Shown piece by piece: positions 45,344 through 58,305 of a DNA stretch of 64,000 nt; position 1 is the stretch's first letter, and every line of letters begins with the position of its first letter. Source of the stretch: Oncomelania hupensis (Eukaryota > Mollusca > Gastropoda > Littorinimorpha > Pomatiopsidae); contig CM072513.1 in assembly GCA_036898135.1 (NCBI GenBank), positions 92,124,517-92,188,516 on the forward strand. The letters are read 5' to 3'. Both the position numbers and the translations under genes were made by a program. Below the pieces are notes generated by a model that was not told the DNA's origin, did no database searches, and was given only the letters and a program-made list of their open reading frames with translations.

Positions 45344-45905
45344 AGGGTGAAGGATATGGGGAAAAGGGTAGTTGCCTAAAATTGTTTAAAAATAATGATG
45401 AAGATGTTAGTGTGATTGTGTGTGCATGTGTGTTTGTGAGTGATGTGATTTCCAAGTTAAAGTTAAAGATTAATTATTATTATGTTAATTTCTTAAGGGA
45501 CAGATTGGAAGATTAGACTGTATCATTAGTCTAAAATCTTTATCCCTAATAAAAAAAGTTTCAAAAAAAAAAAAAAAAAAAAAAAAAGTTTCAAAAAAGT
45601 TTCTCTCTCGCTCCCTATCTGTCGGTATTTGTGTACAAAAACGTAAACCAAACTTGCTTGAATAGCATATATTGTAAAATTATAGTAATTATGTACACAC
45701 TGTAAGTTTTCTTTATATTTGATTTCATGACTAATCTGTACTATTGAAATAATGCAAAATTTTCCGGTTTACTTTCCATATTTTGTGCATAATAGTTGTG
45801 ATTGTATTTATTCATGTTCTGTATTAATAATACTGTTTTGTATTCATGCTTGTTTTGGAATTAAAAAAAGTTGATTATAAAAAAAATAATAAAAAAAATA
45901 ATAAT

Positions 45906-46306
45906 AATGATAACAATTTATTTTTTATAGCGCAAAACCTAACTTAAACAGTTAAAACTTGCTCTACACACTCGCACGCATACACACACACATACGCTTA
46001 CAAGGATAAATATTAAAACAATGTGCTAAAACATTGAGATAAAACAGTTAAACATTGTAAGAAATAAAACAAACATCATATTTAACAAGAATAAATATTT
46101 GATCAATATGGTACAACATTATGAGATAAAACATGATAGGCATCTTAAGAAATACTAACATTTGTAACAAACATCACAATTAAGTATAAAAAGGCATGTT
46201 TAAAGACAAACACACACACACACACACCCACACATGCACACACCCAAAGCTATAAAAATAAATAATGAAGCAATGATAAAAATAGCTCAAAATAAACAGT
46301 ACCAAT
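45906..46306. other. AT-rich sequence without recognised feature
   Basis: Contains CA-rich runs (45968-45990, 46207-46240) and 'taaaacattg' words repeated. No coding signal. Confidence 0.35.
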
Positions 46307-46510
46307 CAGGCCTGAAAATGGCGACTAATTTAGTCGCCATGGCTAGTGAAAAGAAAAATTGGCGACTAAAAAAAAAACTTTAGTCGCCAAATGCGAGTGC
46401 GCTAAAATGAACTTTTTTTAGTTTGGCTAGTAACATTTTTAGTTTGGCTAGTAAAATGTTTAAGTTACTAGCCAAAGGCTAGTGGGACCTTTTTTTCATT
46501 TTCAGGGCTG
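46307..46510. mobile_element. hAT-like MITE (204 bp)
   Basis: Ends CAGGCCTGAAAATG and, inverted, CAGCCCTGAAAATG, flanked by CCAAT on both sides (46302-46306 and 46511-46515). The inside is rich in palindromes (ggcgactaa/ttagtcgcc, ttggctagtaa/ttactagccaa). Too short to encode a transposase. Confidence 0.75.
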
Positions 46511-46779
46511 CCAATTAGTGACATGGGACAAAAGAAGTCAGAAAAAAGTACACAAAACAATTTCTTTTATAAACCAGAGTAACATTTAGCTAAAACTAAT
46601 TAAAAACCATACAGCACCAATCTCAATAAACAATAAAAAGATGTACACAGCCAGTAAAGCATTTACACCAATAAAATCACACAAAAAATACTGATGGAAC
46701 ACACACCCACACACACCCACACACGCACACACACACACACCACTATTCAATCACACACTCACATACTGATTGTTCTTGA

Positions 46780-49130
46780 TCTAAAAGAGTTGGTAAATAA
46801 ATAAGTTTTGAAGTTCTTTTTGAACACGGTAAGAGACTGGGAGTGCCGGAGATTGGAGGGCAGAGAGTTCCAAAAAGTTGGGGCAAACACAGAAAAAAAT
46901 CTCTTTTCAAAGGACTCAAGCGAATACCTAGGAGTTAAGAGGACAGCTGCATCTAGTGAACGGAGTGATCGAGCAGGTTGATAGGGGCAGAGAAGTTGTG
47001 AAAGATAGGAATACGAATACGAATACGATCACTTTATTATCTCAATCAAAGAGAAATTCACACGTGGTGCCAGATATAAATGTTACAAGACGATAAAGGA
47101 CAGTATAACAACAATAAACAGTAAACAGTAAAACAGGATACAAGTATATTAAGACATTACTAAATTAACCATTTTAAAACTGTAATCATAAGAATCATAA
47201 GAAGTTACATGGGGAATAGCAGATACCTATCACATGATTTACGTTCAGTGTCATAATCATGATATAAGGTATTGCAACATAACAATCACTGTTGGCAAGC
47301 AATATACAACAACGTAAGACTTTTAAATAAAGATGTTCATAAAAAAATATAAAAATCGCTAAGCACATAGACCTACACTAAACAGAAATGTTTAGGAAGG
47401 ACGGGAAATCAGTGAGCAGACAGTGAAAGCAAAGAGAAGCAATTTTGTAATCGATTCGAGCCTTTACAGGCAACCAGTGTAAGGTTTTCAAAGCAGAAGT
47501 TGTACTAGAATGATGAGGTTGATGAAGGACAAGGCGAGCAGCACTGTTCTGAATGCGCTGAAGTCTGGAAAGTTTATTATCAGGAAGGCCAGCCAAAAGT
47601 GAGTTAATCATAATCAAGTCAAGAAAGAATGAAAGAGACAGCAAGCTTGTTGGTGGCATCTGTAGTAAGATACTGGCATATTTTGCCCTGTCTTGGAAGA
47701 TAAGTTCAGGGCTTTGCACAGACTATTTATCTGCGTCTCCATTGACAAGCTCTGATCCAGATGCCCACGTAGACTCCAGACGGACTTGGAAAATTCAATT
47801 TGGTGATCGGAGACATATGAAGTGAGTTGAGGTCTGCTGCAATCTGCTCTGTGAACCAATAAAGATGAGCTGTCTTTTCGTCATTCATTTTGAGTTAGTT
47901 TGTGCTCATACAGCTGGCCATGGAACTGATCCACTCTGACATGTCCTAGACAAGGGCAGGAACCCTTGAAGGAGGAGGAGCAAAATTATGCACCTGAGAA
48001 TCACCAGCAAAGAAATGATAAAAATATGATAAAAATATTGGAAAGCGTTGATCACAGAACTGAGTGGTTGAGTGTAAATTGGACTGGGCCAAGGACTGAG
48101 CCGTGTGGCACTCCATACTCCAAGGGTGAGGGAGTAGACATGACGTTGCCCACAATGACAAACTGAATGCGGCAGGAGAGGTAAGAACGAAACCATGCAG
48201 GACCATCCAAGTGCAGTCAAAGCCCTCTTCCAGATGAGCGCACAGAATTCCATGGTCAATGGTGTCCAACAAAGTAAGCGGACAGATCAGTAGAGATAAG
48301 ATCGATACCCTACCCTGATCCGTCGCCTGCAACATATCACTGACCACACATAGTAAAGCGGTCTCTGTACTGTGGCTTTTTCGGTAGGCTGAGTGAAAAC
48401 GGCCAACAGGCTATGTGCCTCAAGATGAGGCATAAGCGGTGTCAGAACAATGTGCTCAAGAACCTTAGACAGAAAAGGCAAGTTGAAGACAGGATAATAG
48501 TTTTTTAGAACTTCAGGATCAAGGACAGATTTCTTCAAAAGAGGGTTGACTAGAGCATGTTTGAAGACAGAGGGAACCGAACCACATGAGATGGAAGTGT
48601 TCATGATAGTTAGGAATGACCTCGTCCAGGCACTCGAATAACAGTTCGGCAGGAATTGGGTCAAGTTGGCATGATTTTTGGGGCATAGAAAGAACAATCT
48701 TCCTCACTTGTTCTTCAGACACTGTTTTGAAAGCATTGAGTGAGTTTCAGAGAAGCCCATCGAGGACGAAGGAGTTGCAGATGGAGAGTCGGAGTCAATA
48801 GTCTTACTTATGTCGGCAATCTTGCCGTTTAAGTACTCGCTAAACCTATTTGGAAGACTCTCAGAACTGAGGTGGGGAGCGCCTTGCCGGTAGGCACACC
48901 CATGAGGTCACCAATGATGTGGAATAATTCTCGCCAGCTGGTTGAGGTCTCTCTCGCGCACCTATGACGCCTTTACATCGCGGATCATACGTTTGACCAG
49001 ATTGCGATGCTGGGTGAAAATCTGATGGTGAACAGTCAGACCAAATTCTACCCAGACGCGTTCGAAGCAGCGGCACTCCTGTTTGACTTTTGTGATGGCG
49101 GGCGTCATCCACAGTACCCACATATGGTCA
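46780..49130 (-). pseudogene. Decayed LINE on the minus strand
   Basis: Broken minus-strand frames in order: SQLDPIPAELLFECL (48.66 kb), LVNPLLKKSVLDPEVLKNY (48.55 kb), FLSKVLEHIV (48.46 kb), SLLAGLPDNKLSRLQRIQNS and ALKTLHWLPVKARIDYKI (47.4-47.6 kb). These are typical jockey/CR1/L2-type RT motifs. Many stops and frameshifts indicate an old copy. The 3' tail probably ends near 46780. Confidence 0.75.
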
Positions 49131-49684
49131 GACACTGTCTGATTTGTTTCTTAAATTAATATTTTATGGACATCATTCAATCTGCCACATGCCTGCAAAA
49201 AGAATTGTACACCCTATCACATGTATTAATTGGTGAATGAATACCCTATACATTTGTAGACTGGAGTACGAAAAATTCCAATACATTTCAATGGGAATAT
49301 GAATGGAATCAACTATACCAAAGCTGTAGGGATAGTACTTTAACAGTTAACGCTCTTGCAATGTCCTTGCCCTGATCGATCATGCCAGCTTTGTAGCAAA
49401 GATCAGTATAATACTGATCTTTGCTACAAACCCAAATTTTCTCACCGGATTTGGATCGATCTTAAAAATGACCCTGGCGACCTCTGAAAAATCGGATTTC
49501 CGCCAAAAGTCGGAAGAATCTCATGTCTGAGTATTACATGTATTTATAGGCAGTCTTTTCCCACATAGCAGGTTGTCAATCAGCAAAATCACAATCATGA
49601 CTACTCAATAACTGTTTTTTTTATTTAAAAATAATTACAGGTCCTGTAGATCTACAGATGTCAGCCCAAGTAGCAATCACTTAC
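49131..49684. other. Non-coding sequence, no feature
   Basis: Includes a short direct repeat 'gatcagtataatactgatct' near 49402-49420 that is palindromic. Nothing else seen. Confidence 0.35.
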
Positions 49685-49746
49685 CATTGTAGGACCACTT
49701 TCACCTAAATTCTCCACGTAGCATCTGGCAATTATGAACTGAAAGC
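49685..49746 (-). CDS. Candidate exon, possibly upstream part of caspase A
   Basis: On the minus strand an acceptor TTTCCAG is followed by an open 62-bp stretch (FQFIIARCYVENLGESGPTM) and a strong donor GTAAGTG. It ends in phase 0, which would join in frame to the caspase A exon at 35681 across the LINE cluster. No domain recognised. Splice sites and phase are the only evidence. Confidence 0.35.
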
Positions 49747-50702
49747 CTGGAAACAAATTACAGCGTGAGAACAGACAACGGCAATTTAACGTAAACAGCA
49801 CAATATTCTTAGCACTCCATTGGCATGAATGTAGTACTATAGTTACTATTGAAATAATAATAATAATAATTATATTAATAATAATATTAATAATAATAAT
49901 TTATATATTTTTAAATGTATGCTGCAAAATTACCAGTAAGATGTGTATTCGTTGTTTACTTGCTTGCACGCTTATTGTGTCACTGTGTGGGTGTCTTGTG
50001 TATGTATGCTTGCTGGCTTGAGAGCATGAATGTGTGTGTGTGTTGTGTGTATGCGCGTGTGTGTTGCTATTGGCTGCAAATTCTAGATTTCTTGTTTTGT
50101 ATCAAGCACCATGCCATTTTTTTTTTAAATCTGATTTTATCTTCATATCTTGACATAATTATACTATTATACAATATATTATACTGTTCAGGTGTTGAAT
50201 AAATTATTTACTGAAAATAATACACCATATATATGCTTTAATACCAGGGATGGATTTAACCAGAAATTACCGGTATTTTACAGGTTTGAGAATAAAAATA
50301 TCGGTTGAAAAATCAGTAGCCGGTAGAGCCTACCGGTTCTTATTTTGTTTGACTGGTTTCAAAAATAAAGGAAAAGAGACAAAAAAAAACAAGAGAAATG
50401 AAGAGAGAGTGAGAGAGAGAGCCAGCCAGCCAGCCAGCCAGCCACGCTGATCATGTGTTTAGGGAGTGTAGACGAGAGGCCTGCGAATGCGTTCAGTAGC
50501 CTTGCCATATTCTTTGAGGTAATTAATACAGAATTATATAACATTGGCGGACTCAAGGCTATCGTGAATACGGATAAATTAAACTCGCACACTTTTCGAT
50601 TTTTTCTTTCCTAGTGCTCGTCATATGTATTGTGACAGTGGCAGATAGGCTAGTAATAATGAAGAAGCAAAAATCTCTTTTTTCATTTTTTGCTAGTGGG
50701 GA
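49747..50702. other. Non-coding; TAA microsatellite and CCGGT-rich stretch
   Basis: A short TAA/ATT run near 49855-49905. From 50245 there is a stretch with several ccggt words ('attaccggtattttac', 'agcctaccggttc') echoed at 51630-51700 ('cataccggtttcc', 'gtcgtaccggtttt'). The two could be subterminal regions of one decayed element; no target duplication was found. Confidence 0.35.
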
Positions 50703-51290
50703 GAGGGGCGATTACATTATATTACATAATTATTGCTTTAGGTTCAGCGGACTCTTCCAAGCCAAATCAGGACCGGACAACCCCTGATCCGCATAAAAGA
50801 TCTGCTCAAACAACCCTAGTGGTAAAACTGAAAGCTTTCCACCAGCCAGTCACTTTACAATAAAGACATTCCACGCAGGGGACGCTGAGGCTGTACTCTA
50901 ATTTATCGAACCCCCGTTTACAAAAACAAAATAGAATACAAACATCATTTCAAATTATCAACAAAACATATATATAAAATGCCTACATTGCTAAATAATA
51001 ACATCATAGGAAGCCCTAGTGACCACCTGGCAGAAAGCATCCAATTTTCCCAAGCTGATCCAACAGACCTTGAGGTTTGATACACAAATAAGAAGTCTTG
51101 TCCCAGAAGAGTTTTCAAGAAAAAAGGTAGGTGACTGGTCTAGCAAAGAAGAAGATAGTATAGCAGATAGATAGAACAGAGCAGGAATGAGAAAGAGCAA
51201 ATGAGAAAGACAGCGACAGTGGGAATTTAAAGCACTAAATTTCCAGAAAGTGGGGATACTATAAATATACTGAAACCCCCGGCACCCCAA
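50703..51290 (+). repeat. Dispersed repeat R2 (longest copy)
   Basis: Full-looking copy: begins 'gcgattacattatattacat', contains 'catccacgcagg'-like and 'cccccgtttacaaaaac' blocks and ends near 'gtggggatactataaatata'. Compare 27790 and 62800. Confidence 0.65.
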
Positions 51291-52789
51291 CGGGGGACCA
51301 TAGAGGGACGATAAAAGAAGTTAATGTGAAGACGAAGATGTTTCTAAATCTAATGAAACAGAAAGTGCATTAACAGAGTCACCATCTACTTGTAATAGCC
51401 TAAGTCTTTAGAAAACTTCGACGTCGACAGAGTGAGGGAAATGTTAGAGAAAAGCAAAACGCGACGGAAATAGCTAAGAAAGGCCTGTTATTTACTTTTA
51501 TTTTTGGCAAACATCGTTTCAGTTATAGTTAGTAGGCTTTATGGTGAGCAATAAATTAATCACTGCATTCGTCGGCAGATTTTCGGTGGCAAAAATAGTG
51601 ACGCATTATTAAGCTTTGCTATGGGTCATACCGGTTTCCGTGACTGGCCTACCGGTTTGCATTCGAGTGGGTTTGTTTACTGTGACGTCGTACCGGTTTT
51701 GCAAATCCCTAGGACGATCACTGAATACTCTTGCATACAAAAAGAGTGCACAGACTACTACTGCAAGGGAAAGCCCAAACCCAGACTAAAACTACACGTA
51801 GGTCCATGACATCACACTAATAACAGACTCATACACAGCTCACAGGTGATTGTCTATTTTCAGATTGTAATTACTCATGAATCAACAATTTAAATTGTTT
51901 GTAAGTGTAGCTAGCCCAATACTGGACAAGAATACAGGTTCCGATTTGGGGTTCAGACCAGAATCAGTCTAAAAACTTTAATCAAAAGCAATATAAACAC
52001 GTGGTTCACTGTTCATTTGTACTTTTCCAGCATTGACTTGACAAAACTGGAGCTGATTTTAACAACTCCACTATTATGATTATGATATGAACAGAAAAAA
52101 AAAGCTATCAAAATTATAAGGTGCTACAGAAGCTGCATTTTCTGTTCTGTTTGAGTCACTTTGACATTACTCAATATCACCGACTAATGCCACTATTACA
52201 GACCAGCAAACATAATTCCAATGTACGACTACGAGGTTACTGATGCACAGTAATGATTAAGCCCGTAAGGATGCAGTTATTTTGCTGAGGTGATCAAATG
52301 CATTCTACTCAAAACCCTGAGTAACATACAGAAAATTACTCTATTATTAGTTATTATTAACTCAAGACAGAAAGCCAAAACCTAACCCCAACCCATACAT
52401 TATGATGATAAATCACTATCATCAAGTTCTCTGGATCTGGCTTCTCATCTTGACGTGTTGGTCGACGCCACAGCCGCATAAGTCAATAATAACTATAATA
52501 TATTTCAGCTGTATGACTCCAGCCTAACCCTGAACCCTGATTTTATGGGTTTGAATTAATGCGCTGAGGAAATTAGAAACCCTGGCCTTGGCCTTGCAGA
52601 AATTTACACTATACTTGGAATTCACATTTACTGATTGAAATACAAGCACCCAAAATCTCTACAACTGCGGAGGATGCAACAACAACAAAAAACAACTTAC
52701 TGTTAACTTCTTCAATATTTTATTTTCATTTTTTTGCTGCACAAAACCCCAAAAAAACTTTTAGGAAGTTCCCTGTCAGCCATTTTGAT
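51291..52789. other. Non-coding sequence, no recognised gene
   Basis: Open frames are short. Words such as 'cctaaccccaaccc' and 'cctaaccctgaaccctg' (52381-52540) are weakly telomere-like and isolated. Confidence 0.35.
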
Positions 52790-53070
52790 TTGATCGGCTC
52801 AGTGGCATATTACGTCATCGAAATGGGGATGGGGATGGAGGAGGGGGTGTAACATTACAGTCCGTCCTACCAATAGGTTGCCACCCACGCCAAAGTCGCC
52901 GCGGTAACCAAGCAGCGTCCGGGAAGTGTGTGGAGCTTGGCAGTAGAAACGTAATGTTATTTCTAACCCTAACCCAAACCCTGACAGTTTACCGTGCGGG
53001 CAGAGTGTTATAAACAAAGGCAGAGTACTTTTATTACTTCCCTTGCGCGCGCGGACGGAGTGATCCAATC
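52790..53070. promoter_or_regulatory. GC-richer, CpG-bearing patch; possible promoter
   Basis: Clearly higher in GC and CpG than its surroundings (gtcgccgcggtaacc, ttgcgcgcgcggacgg), with a TTACGTCA site near 52809. It might be the promoter and 5' UTR of a minus-strand gene such as caspase A. Inference from composition only. Confidence 0.3.
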
Positions 53071-53221
53071 CGTAATGTCACAGGGGGAATGGGAGAAAAA
53101 AAAAAAAAAATATTACGCTGCTGAGCTTGATTGATGGGTTTATGGCTACAGTTCTAGATCAATTTTTAGTTTTATAAGCTAGTGTTTTAACAATTTAAAA
53201 CCCTAAGTCTAGATTAGATGC

Positions 53222-53222
<1 letters not shown>

Positions 53223-53278
<56 letters not shown>

Positions 53279-53293
53279 GTGATACTATATATA

Positions 53294-53363
<70 letters not shown>
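53223..53363 (+). repeat. (AAT)n and (ACT)n microsatellites
   Basis: About 18 AAT units (53223-53276) followed after a short TA spacer by about 24 ACT units (53293-53363). Confidence 0.95.
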
Positions 53364-53364
<1 letters not shown>

Positions 53365-54532
53365 ATATATCTTAAATAGATCAGTGGCACCAAGCTGTAC
53401 TATGTACTTTTCTTTTTAAATGATTTTAATTATTGTATTGTTGTGTTTTTTTTATTTTGATTTGATTTGATTTTTAAAAAATAATTAATTTCTTTGTTTA
53501 AAAAAAATTGTTTTGGGGAGGTGGCAAGGGGGGTGACTTCGATCTTGTTTACCACTGGGGAACAATTAAATATAAATTCGGTCATATTTATATATATATA
53601 TTATGTTTTTCTGTCTAGTCATAATGCAGTGGCTTTATATTTAGATGTGAAATCCATGTCTTCAGCTCCATTTTGTAATTTTGTTGGTAATTTTATCAAT
53701 TTTTAGACCATATTAGTTATACTTATCTTATTTATTGTATGAAGTTGACAATATTTGCTTTTGATGTTATTTTCGGCAATGATGATAAAAGCAAGTTTAC
53801 TATTCTCTGATTCTAGTAAAATATTGCTTAATTTGTGATGTGATTGTTTGCTTTGTTCATACAACGTGACTAGATAAAACTGGCTTTTGGCACAGCATAG
53901 TGCACATGTTAATCTTAATCAGGTTTAACATTTAAAGAAATTAACGTTTCACAAGCACCACAGCAGGTTTTATATAACTAATGTCGATCATATGTTGTCA
54001 TGTCATGTCCCATGGCAAAATATAAATATATGTTATATCAACAACTGTATCCTAAACCACTGATCAATAATAATAATAATAAGAATAATGTAATTCATTT
54101 AAAAAAATCACTTCTGTCCCTCGCAAAGAAGCTCCAATTAGCATGTTACATCAAAGGAATTTTCAAACATTTAAGTCACAAAATCACACATTGATGCAAA
54201 ACTACACATGTAGAAAAATAAGATATCTGAGTCTGGTTTAACATTACGATGATTGTCCTTTTAAAAACAAACAAAAAATAAATTAAGTATAGGTCTATCA
54301 CACTGTACAATTAGGTTAAAATGATGAGTAAAAGGCATTCACATAATTACTTTTACAATTATTGCATTTATATAGGCATCAATGTTATTCATTGGGTATA
54401 TGCAATACAATATAAGTTCAGTCGATGCTTTCAAAATGTTTTTGATAGACAAACTTCGGATCATTGCTGAAAACGTCATCATTGGGAAACAAAGCTCGAT
54501 TTTTGTTGTCAAAACAGTATAAATATCTCACT
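53364..54532. other. AT-rich sequence without recognised feature
   Basis: Low-complexity AT-rich DNA; no supported ORF, RNA gene or repeat copy. Confidence 0.35.
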
Positions 54533-54640
54533 TTAGTACTTTAATTTGTGGAGGGGGCACCCACAGAAAGACTTTTCAGACTCGGAATACTTCACCTCTC
54601 CATAGTCACGGTATCTCTTTCTAAATGGCAGAGGTAGAAC
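54533..54640 (-). CDS. Candidate terminal exon of an unidentified minus-strand gene
   Basis: Acceptor TTTCCAG on the minus strand, then 35 codons (VLPLPFRKRYRDYGEVK, a basic start; SFCGCPLHKLKY at the end) and TAA. The start 'GTTCT' in phase 0 resembles the last exon of caspase A, but the protein is not clearly caspase-like. Upstream exons were not found. Confidence 0.3.
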   Translation of the reverse strand, partial: VLPLPFRKRYRDYGEVKYSESEKSFCGCPLHKLKY

Positions 54641-55022
54641 CTGGAAATGAAGTTTAAGTTATGTTAATGATGCCGGTCAGGCGAGACATGCAGTTTACTT
54701 CCAATGTGTGGCTATATGTGCAAATCATTATTTAAAGTACATAAAATATAAATGTACTCTTTTGTTCAACAGCAAAACTTCATTTTCTCTGTCATTAATT
54801 TGAGAAATGCATTTTGAGGTTTTGTATGTATAGTTTGGTATCATTGTAAAGCTCATTAATTGTGTCTACTTTCATCCTCCTAATTGATAGTGTTGAAGCT
54901 GAGGGTACATCAGATTGTGTTATATATATATATAGGCCGATCCGCAGCGCCCAGCACCTGCCCAGATCAGCGTCCACACCGGACAAACTTTACAGTAGAG
55001 GCGAAGGACTTCCGGCTAAGCA

Positions 55023-55106
<84 letters not shown>

Positions 55107-55556
55107 ATATATATATATATATATATAAATTGCTTAGCCGGAAGTCCTTCGCTCCTACTGTAAAGTTTGTCCGGTGTGGACGCTGATCTGGGCAGGTGCT
55201 GGGCGCTGCGGATCGGCCTGCTGTGCTCTCAAAACCCGCGAAATCGTTATAGCCGACATTTCCTTACCGAACGTTTAACCGTTTTTGAGATAAATAAATA
55301 AACAAAATGTCCACAAACTGCAATAGCCTCATTCCGCGCGCTTCCCATTCAACCCGTGTCAAGAACGTGCCGTTCCGTTATACCGCAAATTTTGTTTTAT
55401 TTCCATTCAAAACACTTTTGCACTCATGTCACCAATCTTACAAAATTTTGTGTTTAACTAATTAAATTTGATTAATTAAAAATGGAATTGAGGTTTCAGC
55501 ATGTTTTCCCATATACACCAAAAATTGACGATCTTTATACGAAGCCTTGATAGCTC

Positions 55557-55923
<367 letters not shown>

Positions 55924-55929
55924 AGGATC

Positions 55930-56230
55930 GGGATGGGGTGGTACGTGTAGATAAAAGGGGGCTACGGGTAGGTTTAAAGGGGCATGGGTAGGCATAACGG
56001 GGATACAGGTATATATAAGGGGGTATAATGATGGTCGATTCCTTTCATCCATACCTGTGAAACGATCAACGTGGAAGTATCAAGGAGGGTACAGGTAGGT
56101 TACAAGGGGGGTACGGAAGGTATCAAGGGGGTATGGGAGGTATCAAGTGGGTTCGGGGAGGTATCAAGGGGGATATGAGGGGTGTGGGGGGTATGGTGAG
56201 GTATCAAGGGGGATATGGGGAGGTATCATC
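55930..56230 (+). repeat. G-rich degenerate minisatellite
   Basis: Repeated 'ggtatcaagggggtatgggg'-type words with many runs of four or more G. Second copy at 57130-57470. Confidence 0.75.
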
Positions 56231-56896
56231 GTCCAAATGAAACTCGCAGACAACAGTTGTCTCTCTGTCTACATTTTAAACATCAATCTGTGTACCCTGG
56301 CTTGCCAGGGTACAAAACCACTAGTATATATATATAAATTGCTTAGCCGGAAGTCCTTCTTCGCCTCTACTGTAAAGTTTGTCGGGTATGGACGCTGATC
56401 TGGGTAGGTGCTGGGCGCTGCGGATCGGCCTGCTGTGCGCTCAAAACCCGCGAAATCGTTATAGCCGACATTTCCTTACCGAACGTTTAACCGTTTCTGA
56501 GATAAATAAATAAACAAAATGTCCACAAACTGCAATAGCCTCATTCCGCGCGCTTCCCATTCAACCCGTGTCAAGAACGTGCCGTTCCGTAATACCGCAA
56601 ATTTTGTTTTATTTCCATTCAAAACACTCATGTCACCAATCTTACAAAATTTTGTGTTTAACTAATTAAATTTGATTAATTAAAAATGGAATTGAGGTTT
56701 CAGCATGTTTTCCCATATACACCAAAAAATTTATGGTCTTTATATGAAGCCTTTGTAGCTCACTTAGTAAGATATTCGCCTACCGTGCAGGCGACCCAAG
56801 TTCACATCTCCTGCGGGCCTTTTTTTTTTTAAATATTTTTTTTTTACACTACAATATAAATATTTTTCTTTTTAATTTAGGCTTTTTACTTTTAAC

Positions 56897-56949
<53 letters not shown>

Positions 56950-56951
56950 AC

Positions 56952-56985
<34 letters not shown>

Positions 56986-57076
56986 TATTATTATTATTAT
57001 TATTATAATATCTTATATCAAATTTTATTTTAAAACCTTGGTGTTTTTTATGATTTCTATTTGTATTATTCTATAT

Positions 57077-57124
<48 letters not shown>

Positions 57125-57569
57125 AGGATCGGGATGGGGTGGTACGTATAGGTAAAAGGGGGCTACGAGTAGGTTTAAAGGGGCATGGGTAGGCATAACG
57201 GGGATACAGGTATATATAAGGGGGTATGGTGATGGTCGATTCCTTTCATCCATACCTGCGAAACGATCAACGGGGAAGTATCAAGGAGGGTACAGCTAGC
57301 TAGGTAGGTTACAAGGGGGGTACGGAAGGTATCAATTGGGGGTATGGGGATGTATCAAGTGGGTTCGGGGAGGTATCAAGGGGGTATGGTGAGGCATCAT
57401 GGGGGGTGGGATGGGGAGATATGAGGGGGGGTATGGTGAGGTATCAAGGGGGATATGGGGAGGTATCATCGTCCAAATGAAACTCGCAGACAACAGTTGT
57501 CTCTCTGTCTACATTTTAAACAGCAACCTGTGTACCCTGGCTTGCCAGGGTACAAAAACCACAAACCCA

Positions 57570-57696
<127 letters not shown>

Positions 57697-57700
57697 GCTT

Positions 57701-58305
57701 ACACTAATATACTCAATTGCAAATGAAAGCACTGCGCACTACTGGGACTGCATGCAGCAATATGCTTTCTGCACTGGGAGGAATTCTATAGTCTCTTTGT
57801 GTGACTAAAGCGAGTCATGCATGTACATTTCTTGCACAAACACGTACAGAGGTGGCATACCTGTACATATCATAATTATATTGGAATAAAATCACTAATC
57901 ACAAAACGGCAGTGAAAAAAACCAGAAGTATCTATGGAAGAAGGAGGTAAATTACTGTGTGTTGAGTTGGAGAGTGGTGGAGTGTTTGGGGTGGGAAGGG
58001 TGCTTCTGGGATCCCCTTCTCCTCCCCACCCCTGAACTAGGCCTGGTTCACATCGCGTAGCTGAGATGATTACACTCACTAACAGGTGTAGAGGCGAACA
58101 TATTTATAGGGCTTGGCTCGTCAGCTAGTGTGGTCCTGGTTATATATATAGGTCATATAGGAGCTCCCGAAAGTTGGATGCTATTATCAATAATTTGTCC
58201 TAACATTTATTTTAAAGGTTGTATATATGCCACCAACCAATAAATCTGGCTATAGCATTTATAATTTGTTCTCTCTAATTTTGTTGCAGATCACAAGTTC
58301 CAAAA
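57701..58305 (+). promoter_or_regulatory. 5' region of caspase B
   Basis: No ORF. A splice acceptor TTGTTGCAG ends at 58289, 16 bp before the caspase B ATG, so there is at least one non-coding upstream exon; its position was not determined. Confidence 0.45.

Larger units (their letters stand above)
42697..45599 (+). mobile_element. Second LINE inserted in the 3' UTR of the first
   Basis: Flanked by TTTCTCTC at 42689-42696 and 45600-45607 (8-bp target duplication) and ended by a poly-A tail (45548-45597). The uninterrupted 3' UTR at 12700-12830 confirms the empty site. It is 5'-truncated within the endonuclease. Confidence 0.9.
35965..45905 (+). mobile_element. L1/Tx1-like LINE with a nested second LINE
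   Basis: ORF1 (36240), spacer, endonuclease (38779) and RT (39783) are followed by a 3' UTR interrupted at 42697-45599 by another LINE and resuming at 45600. It ends in an A-rich tail near 45905. The 5' limit is set by the change from AAT repeat to GC-richer sequence. The ORF2 frameshifts show that this copy is inactive. Confidence 0.85.

Noticed and set aside
50245..51712. Possible DNA transposon with CCGGT subterminal repeats
   Set aside because: Ends look similar (cagggat / taggggat-type) but no matching target duplication was found and the proposed ends do not align exactly.
52380..52990. Interstitial telomere-like CCCTAA words
   Set aside because: Isolated single or double units only; not an array.
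56745..56820. tRNA-like sequence in the second tandem unit
   Set aside because: An A-box-like start and an anticodon-type stem are visible, but the base before the anticodon is not T and the B box is poor. More likely a tRNA-derived repeat remnant.
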